Positions 28,777 to 36,679 of a stretch of DNA of 64,000 nucleotides are shown piece after piece (positions within the stretch are counted from its first letter, which is position 1; every line of letters begins with the position of its first letter). This stretch comes from Azospirillum sp. B510. Lineage in GTDB: Bacteria > Pseudomonadota > Alphaproteobacteria > Azospirillales > Azospirillaceae. Location of the stretch: the NCBI RefSeq assembly GCF_000010725.1, contig NC_013854.1, positions 587,001-651,000 of the forward strand. The letters are read 5' to 3'. Both the position numbers and the translations under genes were made by a program. The notes under the pieces are model-generated. The model ran no database searches and was not told the origin of the DNA. It saw only the letters and a program-made list of their open reading frames with translations.

Positions 28777-30389
28777 CCGCCTTTATTCACCAGGGTGGCG
28801 AGCGGTCTGGTCGCCGCGTTGAGATGATCAACGTTGGGCTGTATGGGCGCGCGTCGTCGGCCGCCGCGCTGACGGCGGCGTGACGGTGTCGGAGTTGGTG
28901 GTGGAGGGGATTGGGTGACGGCTGGGGCACGCTGCCCCGGTGCTCAGCAGATGAGCCGGGGCATGCGGCCGAGGGCGAGGTGGATGATCGCCTGATCAGG
29001 CGCGCTGGTCGGCAGGTGCACCTTGATCTGCGTCTTCATCTCCACGATACGCGCGGCGGTCTTCACCAAGCGCAGCCGCAAGGTGTCGAATTGCACCGTG
29101 CGCCAGCGGGAGCGTTTCGGCATCAGCGAGCGCAGGCTCCACAGCAGCCAGTACGCCCCGGCGTGCAGGAACAGGCGGAACTGGTTGGCCGTCGCCTTGG
29201 TGCAGGAGGTCCGGTCTGCGGCAAGGTGGGATTTCCAGGCTTTTATATGATTTTCCGCCTGTCCCCTCGCGCAATACAGGCCGGCATACAGCCAGCGACC
29301 CGTGCCGTGGCGTAGGTTGGTGACGATGAAGCGGCTGTCGGTGCCCTGGTCTCCTGCCTCGACGCGCGCGACGATGCGGCGGACCCGGCTCCAGGTGCTG
29401 GCCCCGTCATAGAATTCCTTGAAGCGGCGCACCTTGTCGGCTCCGGGCATGGCCTGGAAGCGCGCCGCGGTGCTGGCCTCCAGCGTGGTGACGTGACGGC
29501 GCAGTGTGCTGCTGGTCGGCAGACCGAGCACGTAGTCGAGCCCCTCCGCCTCGCACCAGTCCAGCACCTCCGGGCAGGCGTAATGGCCGTCGGCGCGCAG
29601 CAGGATCTCGGTCTTGGGCCAGTTTGCCCGAATGGCGCGGAGCAGGCGACGCAGGAAGGTCCGGATCTCCGTCCCCTTGGGCCGCTTGGCTGGGCGCAGC
29701 ACAGCGGTGACAAAGCGGCCGTTGCCGTCGAAGACAACGATGGGCTGGAAGCCGTACTCGTCATAATGGGCGTTGAACAGGCGCAACTGCTGACCGCCAT
29801 GCACCGTGTCGAAGGTGTCGTCTACATCCAGCACGATGCGCTTGGGCACCTGGCGAAAGGACGCGCAGTAGAGATCGACCATGGCTCGGCCCATGCGCAG
29901 CAGTGCGCGGGTATCCGGCAGGTTCTCCAGGCGCGAGATGGTGGCTTGCGAGCAAAGGTCACGCTCGGACGGCAGGCGTTCCAGGGCCATCTTGAACAGC
30001 GGGTCGGAGCGTAGGCTGCCGGCGTCGTTGCCGTCCTCGTAGCCCGCCGCGATGGCCAGCAGGCGAAAGCCGATGATGTCGGCCAGCGAATGCACGGTGC
30101 GCGTTGGATCGCGCGGGTCCTCAATACAGGCGGCCAGCCGATCGGCAATCCGCAGCCGCTTCGCCACCTCCCGCAGCACCAGCAGCCCGCCATCGGAGGA
30201 CAGGCGGCCGCCATCAAAGCGCCCGATCACCGGCTTTCCAGCAACGGGTGACAGGCCGGGCAGCGGCAGGGTATGATCAACCATGGCGGGTGGGCGCTCC
30301 GGAAACGGCAGGAGTTGGCGTCAGCACCCAAATCCTACGGCCGCTCAACGGATGCCGCTACACCCGCCAACCCTCATGAATTTTCCCGG
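28777..30389 (-). mobile_element. IS1380-family insertion sequence, 1,613 bp
   Basis: The ends are imperfect inverted repeats: CCGCCTTTATTCACCAGGGT inward from 28777 and CCGGGAAAATTCATGAGGGT inward from 30389 on the other strand (13 of 20 match, with common ATTCA and AGGGT blocks). The flanks are a 4-base duplication, TTAG, at 28773-28776 and 30390-30393. The length, the 4-bp duplication and the transposase agree with IS1380. The 167 bases between the left end and the transposase stop carry no gene. Confidence 0.9.
28944..30284 (-). CDS. IS1380-family transposase
   Basis: A full-length 446-residue DDE transposase. Visible family features are GRFDGGRLSSDGGLLVLREV near the N-terminus, the first acidic cluster VLDVDDTFDTVHGGQQLRLF, the second LLRADGHYACPEVLDWCE, and the C-terminal CARGQAENHIKAWKSHLAADR with the catalytic glutamate. 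The reading frame is undamaged, so the element may still be mobile. It is transcribed in the same direction as the gene it interrupts. Confidence 0.95.
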   Translation of the reverse strand: MVDHTLPLPGLSPVAGKPVIGRFDGGRLSSDGGLLVLREVAKRLRIADRLAACIEDPRDPTRTVHSLADIIGFRLLAIAAGYEDGNDAGSLRSDPLFKMALERLPSERDLCSQATISRLENLPDTRALLRMGRAMVDLYCASFRQVPKRIVLDVDDTFDTVHGGQQLRLFNAHYDEYGFQPIVVFDGNGRFVTAVLRPAKRPKGTEIRTFLRRLLRAIRANWPKTEILLRADGHYACPEVLDWCEAEGLDYVLGLPTSSTLRRHVTTLEASTAARFQAMPGADKVRRFKEFYDGASTWSRVRRIVARVEAGDQGTDSRFIVTNLRHGTGRWLYAGLYCARGQAENHIKAWKSHLAADRTSCTKATANQFRLFLHAGAYWLLWSLRSLMPKRSRWRTVQFDTLRLRLVKTAARIVEMKTQIKVHLPTSAPDQAIIHLALGRMPRLIC

Positions 30390-31146
30390 TTAGCGAATAG
30401 CCGGCGAAGTCGCCATAGATCTGCAAGGAGAAGCAGAAAAGCCCGATCACATGCTGGAGCGCGTTGAAGAACTCCGGCTGATGGAAACGGGCATCGACCA
30501 CCACGGCGGCGTTGTCGGCCAGCCCGATCTTGAGGAAATAGCCCCAGATCACCTTTTCCAGCCCGGCGAAACGCTCCTCGAACGGGATGTCGCGCGGGCG
30601 CTGCTGGATTTGCGGCAGCAGGTCGCGCGCCCGCACGATCGGACCGGCCACCAGTTGCGGGAAGAAGGCGACGAAGGTGGCGTAGCGGACCAGCGAGCGT
30701 TCGGGTTCCTTCACCTCGCCGCTGTAGAGGTCGATGCCGTAGCTGAGATTCTGGAAAGTATAGAAGGAGATGCCGACCGGCAGCAGGATGTCCAGCGTCC
30801 GCCGCCCGACCTCCATCCCCAGCGAGGACAAGGCGATCACAGCGCTGTCGGCGAAGAAATTATAGTATTTGAAGAAGAACAGCATGCCCAGGTTGGCGCC
30901 CAGGCTGATGAACAGGTACAGCTTCCTGGTCCGGCGGTCGGGCGAGTCGGCGATCTTCAGCCCGCAATAGAAGTCGATGAAGGTGCTGAGCGCCAGCAGC
31001 GCGCAGAACCGGTAATCCCAATAGCCGTAGAAGATATAGCTGGCGACCAGCAGGAAGGGTGTGAAGGCGTGCGTGCGCGCCAGCGCCATGAAGCCGGCGC
31101 TGAACACGGTGATGAACAGCAGGAAGTTCAGGCTGGTGAAGCTCAT

Positions 31147-31523
31147 CGTGCCCCCGGTGGAGATGGTCGCGCGTCGATGCGGCCGCGCGGGGAACCGGCC
31201 CCGTGGGGGCGCGCAGGAAAGTCCCCCTGCGCGGTCGCGCAAGAAAGGCGAGGAACGAGGCCGACGATACCCTCGATTTCGGGGATTCCCCGCCGCCGCG
31301 GTGGGGTTGCGCCGCTGGATATGGGACGTACTCTGAAATGAACCGCGACGATGGGTCCGAACGGATAGGGCCTTCAAGCGGGGGCTGGACCATGCTCCAA
31401 AGTGGCAAGCCTTCCCGGAGCGGGAGTCCGGCCGGGGTCATTAAGGGGGTGCAAGGCGGGAAGGGAGCCGCTACATATGCGGACGACGAATTTTTCAACT
31501 CTGGCTGACGAGGAGGCACCGCC
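31147..31523. other. Gene-free divergent region between the MBOAT gene and prfB
   Basis: 377 bases with no supported coding sequence. It should hold the prfB promoter and that of the AlgI/AlgJ-like pair. I did not find a convincing -35/-10 pair. Confidence 0.4.
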
Positions 31524-32655
31524 ATGCGGGCCGAGATCGAAGCGGCCGCCGGCGAGATCAGAGAATCGCTGGCGCTGCTGAGGAGGCATCTTTGACTGGG
31601 ACAATGCACTGCGGCGTCTCGACGAACTGAACAACCTCGCCGAGGACCCCAAGCTTTGGGACGATCCGGCGCGGGCCCAGACCATCATGCGCGAGCGCAC
31701 CCAGCTCGACACCTCCGTCGCCGGCTACCGCGCGCTGGAGCGTGACCTGTCCGACAGCCTGGAACTGATCGAGATGGGCGAGATGGAGGAGGACGCCACC
31801 GTCGTCGCCGATGCGGAGGCCCAGCTCTACGGCCTGCGCGACCGCGCCAACAAGCTCCAGATCGAAAGCTTGCTGTCGGGCGAGGCCGATGCCAATGATT
31901 GCTTCGTCGAGGTGAATGCCGGCGCCGGCGGCACGGAGGCCCAGGATTGGGCGCTGATGCTGATGCGCATGTACACCCGCTGGGCGGAGCAGCACGGCTA
32001 CAAGACCGAATGGCTGGACGAGACGCCGGGCGAAGAGGCCGGGATCAAGTCCGCGACGGTGCAGATCAAGGGCCACAACGCCTATGGTTGGCTGAAGACC
32101 GAGGCCGGCGTGCACCGTCTGGTGCGCATCAGCCCGTTCGACAGCCAGGCGCGGCGCCAGACCAGCTTCGCCGCCGTCTCGATTTCCCCGGTGATCGACG
32201 ACAAGATCGACATCGAGATCAACGAGAAGGATTGCCGCATCGACACCTACCGGGCGTCGGGCGCCGGCGGCCAGCACATCAACAAGACCGACTCGGCGGT
32301 GCGCATCACGCACATCCCGACGAACATCGTGGTGAGCTGCCAGCAGGAGCGCTCGCAGCACAAGAACCGCGCCAAGGCGTGGGACATGCTGCGCGCCCGC
32401 CTGTATGAGCGGGAACTGAAGATCCGCGAGGATGCCGCCGCGGCGCTGGAGGCCACCAAGACCGACATCGGCTGGGGCCACCAGATCCGCTCCTATGTCC
32501 TGCACCCCTACCAGATGGTGAAGGATCTGCGGACGGAGGTGGAGACCTCGCAGAGCCAGGCGGTGCTGGACGGTGCGCTCGATCCCTTCCTGGAGGCGGC
32601 GCTCGCCTCCCGGATCAAGGGGCAGAGCGACGATGCGCACGCCGCCGGGGGCTGA
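31524..32655 (+). CDS. prfB: Peptide chain release factor 2 (programmed +1 frameshift)
   Basis: RF2 ends translation at UGA and UAA. The gene begins at ATG 31524 (AGGAGG at 31511-31516), reads 23 codons ([20 protein letters not shown] then RHL) to an in-frame TGA at 31593-31595, and continues in the +1 frame from GAC at 31594 ([13 protein letters not shown]) to the stop at 32655. The joined product has 376 residues. It contains the stop-recognition tripeptide SPF ([12 protein letters not shown]) and the catalytic GGQ ([16 protein letters not shown]). The frameshift is the classical autoregulation: scarce RF2 favours slippage. The N-terminal exon is easily missed because it is only 23 codons. 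Confidence 0.96.
31581..31596 (+). promoter_or_regulatory. RF2 programmed frameshift site
   Basis: AGGAGG at 31581-31586 acts as an internal Shine-Dalgarno element, three bases before CTT TGA C (31590-31596). This is the same arrangement as the E. coli prfB site (AGGGGG TAT CTT TGA C): a CTT slippery codon followed by TGAC. Confidence 0.95.
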
Positions 32656-32673
32656 CGGGTCGAAAGGAGGGGA

Positions 32674-32700
32674 GGGCGGTCGCTTGCGGCCGCCCTTTTC
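32674..32700 (+). terminator. Rho-independent terminator after prfB
   Basis: GGGCGGTCGC (32674-32683) pairs with GCGGCCGCCC (32686-32695) around a TT loop (one G-T pair), followed by TTTTC. Confidence 0.8.
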
Positions 32701-32813
32701 GATTCGAGAGCGCAGTCCTCTGGGCGTCTTTGGCCCATGGTGTCTTTGGAATGAAAGGCTGGGCTTGGCTGTTTCAACAGGCTGCCATCCCAACGATTCG
32801 GAGCAACCGATCC

Positions 32814-33125
32814 ATGAACAGGCTTCTTCTTCCGGCCCTTTGCGGTGCCCTGCTGCTGGCAACCCCTGCCTTCGCCGCCTGCGACTCCGACAACCTGCCC
32901 GACGAGATGCGCCGGGCCTTCCTCACCGGCGCGCAGGAGGCGCTGAACGAGCATGGCTTCAACGCCGGGCCGGTGGATGGCAGGATGGGCTCGCGCACCC
33001 GTACGGCGATCCGCTCCTACCAGCGCGCGGCGAAGCTGCCGGTCGATGGCTGCGTCAGCCAGGGGCTGCTCGACCACCTGAACTTCACCCAGCCCAAGAT
33101 CTACGGCCCCGGCAAGCGCCGCTGA
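32814..33125 (+). CDS. Exported peptidoglycan-binding-like (PG_binding_1) small protein
   Basis: 103 residues with a clear signal peptide (MNRLLLPALCGALLLATPAF, then AACDS). The mature part fits a single PG_binding_1 three-helix domain: AQEALNEHGFNAGPVDGRMG followed by SRTRTAIRSYQRAAKLPVDG. This domain is found in cell-wall enzymes and here stands alone. Two cysteines (CDS near the mature N-terminus and DGCVSQ) could form a disulfide. It is probably periplasmic; function unknown. The ATG at 32814 begins the signal peptide; an upstream in-frame start would bury it. Confidence 0.8.
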   Translation: MNRLLLPALCGALLLATPAFAACDSDNLPDEMRRAFLTGAQEALNEHGFNAGPVDGRMGSRTRTAIRSYQRAAKLPVDGCVSQGLLDHLNFTQPKIYGPGKRR

Positions 33126-33181
33126 CCTTGATTTCCCATGCGATTCACGCTTCAGACGATTCCGTCCGAACCGATCGCGCC

Positions 33182-33418
33182 CTAGGCCAGCATGTCGAGC
33201 AGTCGCTGGCTGTTCTCCTGCGTCGCCTTCAGGACCTTGGCGTTCGCGGCGAAATCCACCTGGGCGGAGGTCAGGTCCACCACCACGGCCGGGTCCAGGT
33301 TGCCGGCCGCGACCTGCTCGGACGCCGCCTCGGCGCGGGCCTGGGCGTCCTGCAAACCGTCGAGGGCGCTGGCCTGCGGCCGATAGGGCGTGGCGGTGGT
33401 GGCGGACCCGATATCCAT
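33182..33418 (-). CDS. Small flagellar rod/hook C-terminal-like protein
   Basis: 78 residues (MDIGSATTATPYRPQASALD onward). The C-terminal helix, VDLTSAQVDFAANAKVLKAT then QENSQRLLDML, resembles the C-terminal helix of flagellar rod and hook proteins (FlgB/C/E/G), which carries A-N-x-K/V-hydrophobic motifs. The protein lacks the large central domains of those proteins. No other flagellar gene is nearby. It could be a stand-alone small family known in alphaproteobacteria. Confidence 0.6.
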   Translation of the reverse strand: MDIGSATTATPYRPQASALDGLQDAQARAEAASEQVAAGNLDPAVVVDLTSAQVDFAANAKVLKATQENSQRLLDMLA

Positions 33419-33487
33419 GGCGTGCCGTCCGGCTGGTTGAACGGCCAGGATAGAGGGTGAGGGTTTAGGGTTGGTGAATAGGGCCGC

Positions 33488-34411
33488 TCAGGCCGCCGCC
33501 GGCCGCTCCGCCAACCGGTCGGCCAGCCGCCCGAGGAAGGCCGTGGCCTCCGCCGGATCGGTCACGCTCCAGGTCGCGGCCGTCTCGGCGGGGTTGTCCA
33601 TCACCCGGATGCCGATCCCGCCACGCCCGCCGCGCTCCGCCAATGCGCGGAAAGCGTCCTCGTCCGTCTCATCGTCGCCGAGATAGACCGGCATATGGCC
33701 GTTCCCATCCAGCCCCAGGGACTCCAGCAGGGCGAGCACGGCGCGACCCTTGTCCCAAGGCAGGTTGGGGCGAAGTTCGAACAGTTCCTTGCCGCCGGTC
33801 ACGCGCAGGCGCGGCTGGGCTGCGACCACCGCGCGGACGGTGTCGGCGACCAGGGCCTTCTCCGGCGGCGCGACCTGCCGGGTGTGGATGGCGATGCCGA
33901 AGCGCTTGCGCTCCACCAGCGCACCGGGGATGTCGCCGAGCCGGTCGCGCAGATGCCGTTCCGCAAGGTCGAGATCGGGGACATACTCCACCCCCACCTG
34001 TCGGCGCAGCCGCGGACCGCGCAGATCGAAGCCGTGGCTGCCGGCGTAAACCAGCCCATCCACCCCCACCATCGCGGTCAGGTCGTCGAGATCGCGACCG
34101 CTGACGAACGCGACCGGGCAGAGCGACGACAGACGGCGCACCACCGCGCGCGCCTCCTCCGGCATCACCGCCAGGTCCGGCCGGGGCGCGATGGCGGCCA
34201 GCGTGCCGTCATAATCGAGGAACAGGGCGGGAGTCCGGCCGCCGAGAGATGCGATGAACGCGTCGAACTCGGCAAAGGCGGATGGAGGGGAGATGGGCAA
34301 GGCTGAATCCTCGACACCGCTGTCTATCGGGATGCGGCGGCTGATCCGGACCGATCTGCAATTGGCCTGTGCCGGCACGCCACGCCTGGATAACAGGTTG
34401 AGCGGGGCCAT
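33488..34411 (-). CDS. otsB: Trehalose-6-phosphate phosphatase
   Basis: About 307 residues. A HAD-family phosphatase that makes trehalose, an osmoprotectant. Motifs are DYDGTL (ALFLDYDGTLAAI, first Asp the nucleophile), the VSGRDLDDL loop, and YLGDDETDEDAF binding Mg2+. The ATG at 34411 has AAGGATGAG upstream on the minus strand. The first 60 or so residues (MAPLNLLSRRG...) are atypical, and a shorter start is possible. The synthase otsA is not in the window. Confidence 0.9.
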   Translation of the reverse strand: MAPLNLLSRRGVPAQANCRSVRISRRIPIDSGVEDSALPISPPSAFAEFDAFIASLGGRTPALFLDYDGTLAAIAPRPDLAVMPEEARAVVRRLSSLCPVAFVSGRDLDDLTAMVGVDGLVYAGSHGFDLRGPRLRRQVGVEYVPDLDLAERHLRDRLGDIPGALVERKRFGIAIHTRQVAPPEKALVADTVRAVVAAQPRLRVTGGKELFELRPNLPWDKGRAVLALLESLGLDGNGHMPVYLGDDETDEDAFRALAERGGRGGIGIRVMDNPAETAATWSVTDPAEATAFLGRLADRLAERPAAA

Positions 34412-34440
34412 GGCCTCATCCTTGAGCACAACGCAGCTTT

Positions 34441-34621
34441 GCTGTTGCTGACAGGCAACAGGAGATATCCAAAAAAAAGCTGGCACGCCCGGAGTGGCGG
34501 CTTTGGGGGTTGCGGCGCCCCTGGCTTCTGGTACTGTTGCAGTGCAGCAAGCGATTGCTGCTTCGCCCTTCTTGGGCGTTTCCTCCCTAAACTCAAGGCC
34601 GCTGCCTTCAGCGGCCTTTTT
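34441..34621 (+). ncRNA. Candidate structured small RNA ending in an intrinsic terminator
   Basis: A run of stable hairpins on the plus strand within a 511-base gap that holds no other gene apart from the tail-end small ORF. Hairpins: AAGCTGGCAC/GTGGCGGCTT (34477-34503, one mismatch, one G-T pair), GGGG/CCCC (34505-34521), GCAGCAA-GCGA-TTGCTGC (34544-34561, GNRA-type loop), CGCCC-TTCTT-GGGCG (34564-34578), then the terminator. Such dense structure with a terminal T run is typical of a stand-alone small RNA. Size (about 170-180 nt) overlaps that of 6S RNA, but I could not align it to 6S, tmRNA, RNase P RNA or SRP RNA. The 5' end is a guess. Confidence 0.5.
34595..34621 (+). terminator. Strong Rho-independent terminator
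   Basis: AAGGCCGCTG (34595-34604) pairs perfectly with CAGCGGCCTT (34609-34618) around CCTT, and the run extends to TTTTT. It faces the plus strand, opposite to otsB, so it must end some transcript other than otsB. This is the main argument for a small RNA here. Confidence 0.9.
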
Positions 34622-34922
34622 CTTGCCAGAAATCCCCCTGGCAAGGCAACCCCTGACAAAGGTCATAGCGCTGCGATTTTGTCGCTCCGGCGCCGGGGTT
34701 TGGCGGGGGGGCTGCCGCTGCCGACGTCGCCTGCGGCTTTGGCAAGTCTCCTGCCATCGCGGTGGTGGTCCGTCCGCCGGAATTTTTCGTGGGCCGGCAG
34801 GCGATGGCGGATCGGGAGCGAAAAACCGCCGCAGGGGGACGGAAGGGCTGCCCCTGGCGCCGGAACTGTCGTATAGATCAAAGCGAAACGCCGATCCGTC
34901 CTCATCCACAGGAGCCTTTCCC

Positions 34923-34985
34923 ATGGACATCGCCATCATGGTCCTCGCCGTCGCCTTCTTCTTCTGGCAGACCATCACCGATTGA
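34923..34985 (+). CDS. 20-residue single-span membrane peptide
   Basis: The peptide MDIAIMVLAVAFFFWQTITD is one hydrophobic helix flanked by acidic residues. CAGGAG lies at a good distance before the ATG, and a canonical terminator follows 45 bases after the stop, so the ORF sits in its own short transcript. Small single-helix peptides of this kind often regulate or stabilise membrane complexes, or act as toxins. No partner is visible. Between the RNA terminator and this ORF (34626-34922) I see no other gene. Confidence 0.55.
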   Translation: MDIAIMVLAVAFFFWQTITD

Positions 34986-35029
34986 ACAGGCCTCCACCGA
35001 TCGGGTGGATGTGATTGGACGAATGGGAA

Positions 35030-35055
35030 GGGCGGCCCCTGTGGGTCGCCCTTTT
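35030..35055 (+). terminator. Rho-independent terminator after the 20-residue ORF
   Basis: GGGCGGCC (35030-35037) pairs with GGTCGCCC (35044-35051, one G-T pair) around CCTGTG, followed by TTTT. Confidence 0.85.
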
Positions 35056-35113
35056 CCATGTCGCCGGTGATGATCGGCCTGCGGTTGATGGGGACAGCCG
35101 GCGGGGCTCCCCA

Positions 35114-35467
35114 TCAATCGGCGGCGATCGGCGGCTCCAGCCGGGCATGGGCCGAGGCGATCAGTTGCAGGGTCTCCATGATCGAGCCAATGGCTTCATG
35201 AAGGTCCGCCTGCTCGTCGCCGCGCACGGTCGCCAGAAGCGTTTCCAGCTCGACCGCGGCGTTCTGAAGACTGGCACAGGCATGCTCCAGATGCCGGCAG
35301 GGGCCGGTTTGGTCGGAATGGTCGTCCCGGCCGTCCGCTTGGGCGGTCTCCTCATTTGCAGAATGCAAACGGGTCGCAGGTTTGCCGCCCCGCGTTGCGT
35401 TCCGGTTTGCAAAATGCAAATGGACGCCGTTGCCCGTCGCCCGTGTCCCCAATTTTTTCCGCATCAT
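35114..35467 (-). CDS. Hypothetical protein with helical C-terminus
   Basis: 117 residues. The N-terminal half is basic and low in hydrophobic residues (MMRKKLGTRATGNGVHLHFA); the C-terminal half is a regular helical segment (ACASLQNAAVELETLLATVR, EAIGSIMETLQLIASAHARL). GAGGG precedes the ATG on the minus strand. The N-terminal coding part contains two copies of an inverted repeat (see the repeat feature), which raises the possibility that the true gene starts later. Family not recognised. Confidence 0.55.
   Translation of the reverse strand: MMRKKLGTRATGNGVHLHFANRNATRGGKPATRLHSANEETAQADGRDDHSDQTGPCRHLEHACASLQNAAVELETLLATVRGDEQADLHEAIGSIMETLQLIASAHARLEPPIAAD
35355..35420. repeat. Two TTTGCA-N3-TGCAAA inverted repeats, 51 bp apart
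   Basis: TTTGCAGAATGCAAA at 35355-35369 and TTTGCAAAATGCAAA at 35406-35420 differ in one central base. The centres are 51 bases apart, close to five helical turns, so both would face the same side of the DNA. This is what paired operator sites look like. They lie within the 5' half of the 117-residue ORF. Confidence 0.7.
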
Positions 35468-35560
35468 GGGCGTGCCCTCGTTCGGTCCTGCCGACGATGC
35501 GCAAGTCCCGTGCCACCTTGTGACCGTTGGTTGCGGATGACGTGGGGAAATGGTCGCCCG

Positions 35561-36448
35561 TCACTCCGGCCACAGGCGGGCGGCGCCCCGCATTCCGCTT
35601 TCCGCGCCATGGCGGGCGATCGCCATCCGGGTGCGCGGTGTCGCCGCGAGGGCCCAGGAGCCCCATCGCCGGGTCACCGCCCCGCACAGGCCGGGCAGGG
35701 CGGACAGGCCGCCGCCGACCACGACGACATCCGGATCCAGCAGGTTCAGCACCGGGGCCAGGGCGCGGGCCAGCGCATCGGCATGGCGGGCCAGGGTCGC
35801 CGTCGCGGCGGCATCGCCGGCCAGGGCGCGGACGGCGATCTCCGGCGGGTCGAGGGTCTCGCCATGCAGGTGGCGGTGCAGGCGCGACAATCCGGCTCCG
35901 CAGAGCGCGGTTTCCAGGCAACCCGGCTTGCCGCAGCCGCAGGGAACCGGGGGGCCGTCCGCCGGCTCGCGCCAGGGAAGCGGGGCATGCCCCCATTCGC
36001 CGGCCAGCCCATTGGCGCCGGGCAGGATGCGGCCATCCACCACGATGCCGCCGCCGACCCCGGTGCCCAGAATGACGCCGAACACCACCGGGGCTCCCAC
36101 CGCCGCTCCATCCGTCGCCTCCGACAGGGTGAAGCAGTTGGCGTCATTGGCGATCCGCACCGGCCTGCCGATCCGCCGCGCCACGTCGTCGGCGAAAGGC
36201 CGGCCGTTCAGCCAGGGCAGGTTGACCGCGCGCACCCGTCCGGCGGCGGCATCGACCACGCCGGGCAGGCTGATGCCGAAACCACCGCGTCCCGCCGGAT
36301 CGAGGACCGCCACCGTCTCCGCCAGCGCTTCCAGCGTCTCGTCATATCCGCGGGGGGTTGGCCGGCGGTCGCGGGCCAGTTCCGCCCCGTCCCGGTCGAG
36401 CGCCACGGCGGCGATCTTGGTGCCGCCCAAATCGATTCCGACTCGCAT
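35561..36448 (-). CDS. ROK-family sugar kinase (fructokinase/glucokinase-like)
   Basis: A 295-residue ROK protein. The N-terminal ATP-binding motif is MRVGIDLGGTKIAAVALDRD. The active site is NDANCFTLSEA, followed by GVILGTGVGGGIV. The zinc-binding ROK signature is CGCGKPGCLETALCG with a preceding conserved histidine (GEWGHAPLPW). There is no N-terminal HTH, so it is a kinase and not a repressor. The family uses glucose, fructose, N-acetylglucosamine or mannose; the substrate cannot be fixed here. No sugar transporter or regulator lies next to it. Confidence 0.88.
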   Translation of the reverse strand: MRVGIDLGGTKIAAVALDRDGAELARDRRPTPRGYDETLEALAETVAVLDPAGRGGFGISLPGVVDAAAGRVRAVNLPWLNGRPFADDVARRIGRPVRIANDANCFTLSEATDGAAVGAPVVFGVILGTGVGGGIVVDGRILPGANGLAGEWGHAPLPWREPADGPPVPCGCGKPGCLETALCGAGLSRLHRHLHGETLDPPEIAVRALAGDAAATATLARHADALARALAPVLNLLDPDVVVVGGGLSALPGLCGAVTRRWGSWALAATPRTRMAIARHGAESGMRGAARLWPE

Positions 36449-36679
36449 GACTGTCGCCGTCCGGGTGATGGGAATGAGCGAATGACCGAATTCAGGGGCA
36501 ATCCTATACCGCCTGCCCGTCCGGTGGGCCAGGACCGCTTCCACACCGGAAGGGTCAGTCCACCCACCCCGGAAGAGAGGGCCGGAAGAGAGCGGGCGAC
36601 CAACCTTTGCCCCGTCGGGGCTTGGGGGACGCATCACTAGAGTCTCAACAGCGCATCCTTCACTGATCGGCGTCTTGAG

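Larger units (their letters stand above)
28093..31146 (-). pseudogene. AlgI-like MBOAT O-acyltransferase, split by an IS element
   Basis: Reading on the minus strand, 31146 to 30390 encodes the N-terminal 252 codons (MSFTSLNFLLFITVFSAGFM ... QIYGDFAGYSL), and 28772 to 28093 the C-terminal part (IAIGLAQIFGY ... [20 protein letters not shown]). Removing the inserted element and one copy of the 4-bp duplication leaves 1,437 bases, exactly 479 codons, in one frame. The catalytic MBOAT histidine region ([14 protein letters not shown]) is intact but separated from the N-terminal half. The family moves acyl groups across the inner membrane for polysaccharide acetylation. In this genome the gene is almost certainly inactive unless the element is excised. 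Confidence 0.9.

Noticed and set aside
34441-34621. Assigning the structured intergenic RNA to 6S, tmRNA, RNase P RNA or 4.5S RNA
   Set aside because: No hallmark sequence of tmRNA, RNase P or SRP RNA was found, and the 6S central bubble could not be drawn with confidence. Left as an unnamed candidate.
34663-34905. An 80-codon minus-strand ORF between the small RNA candidate and the 20-residue ORF
   Set aside because: No ribosome binding site, and the composition is that of random GC-rich translation. Nothing supports it.
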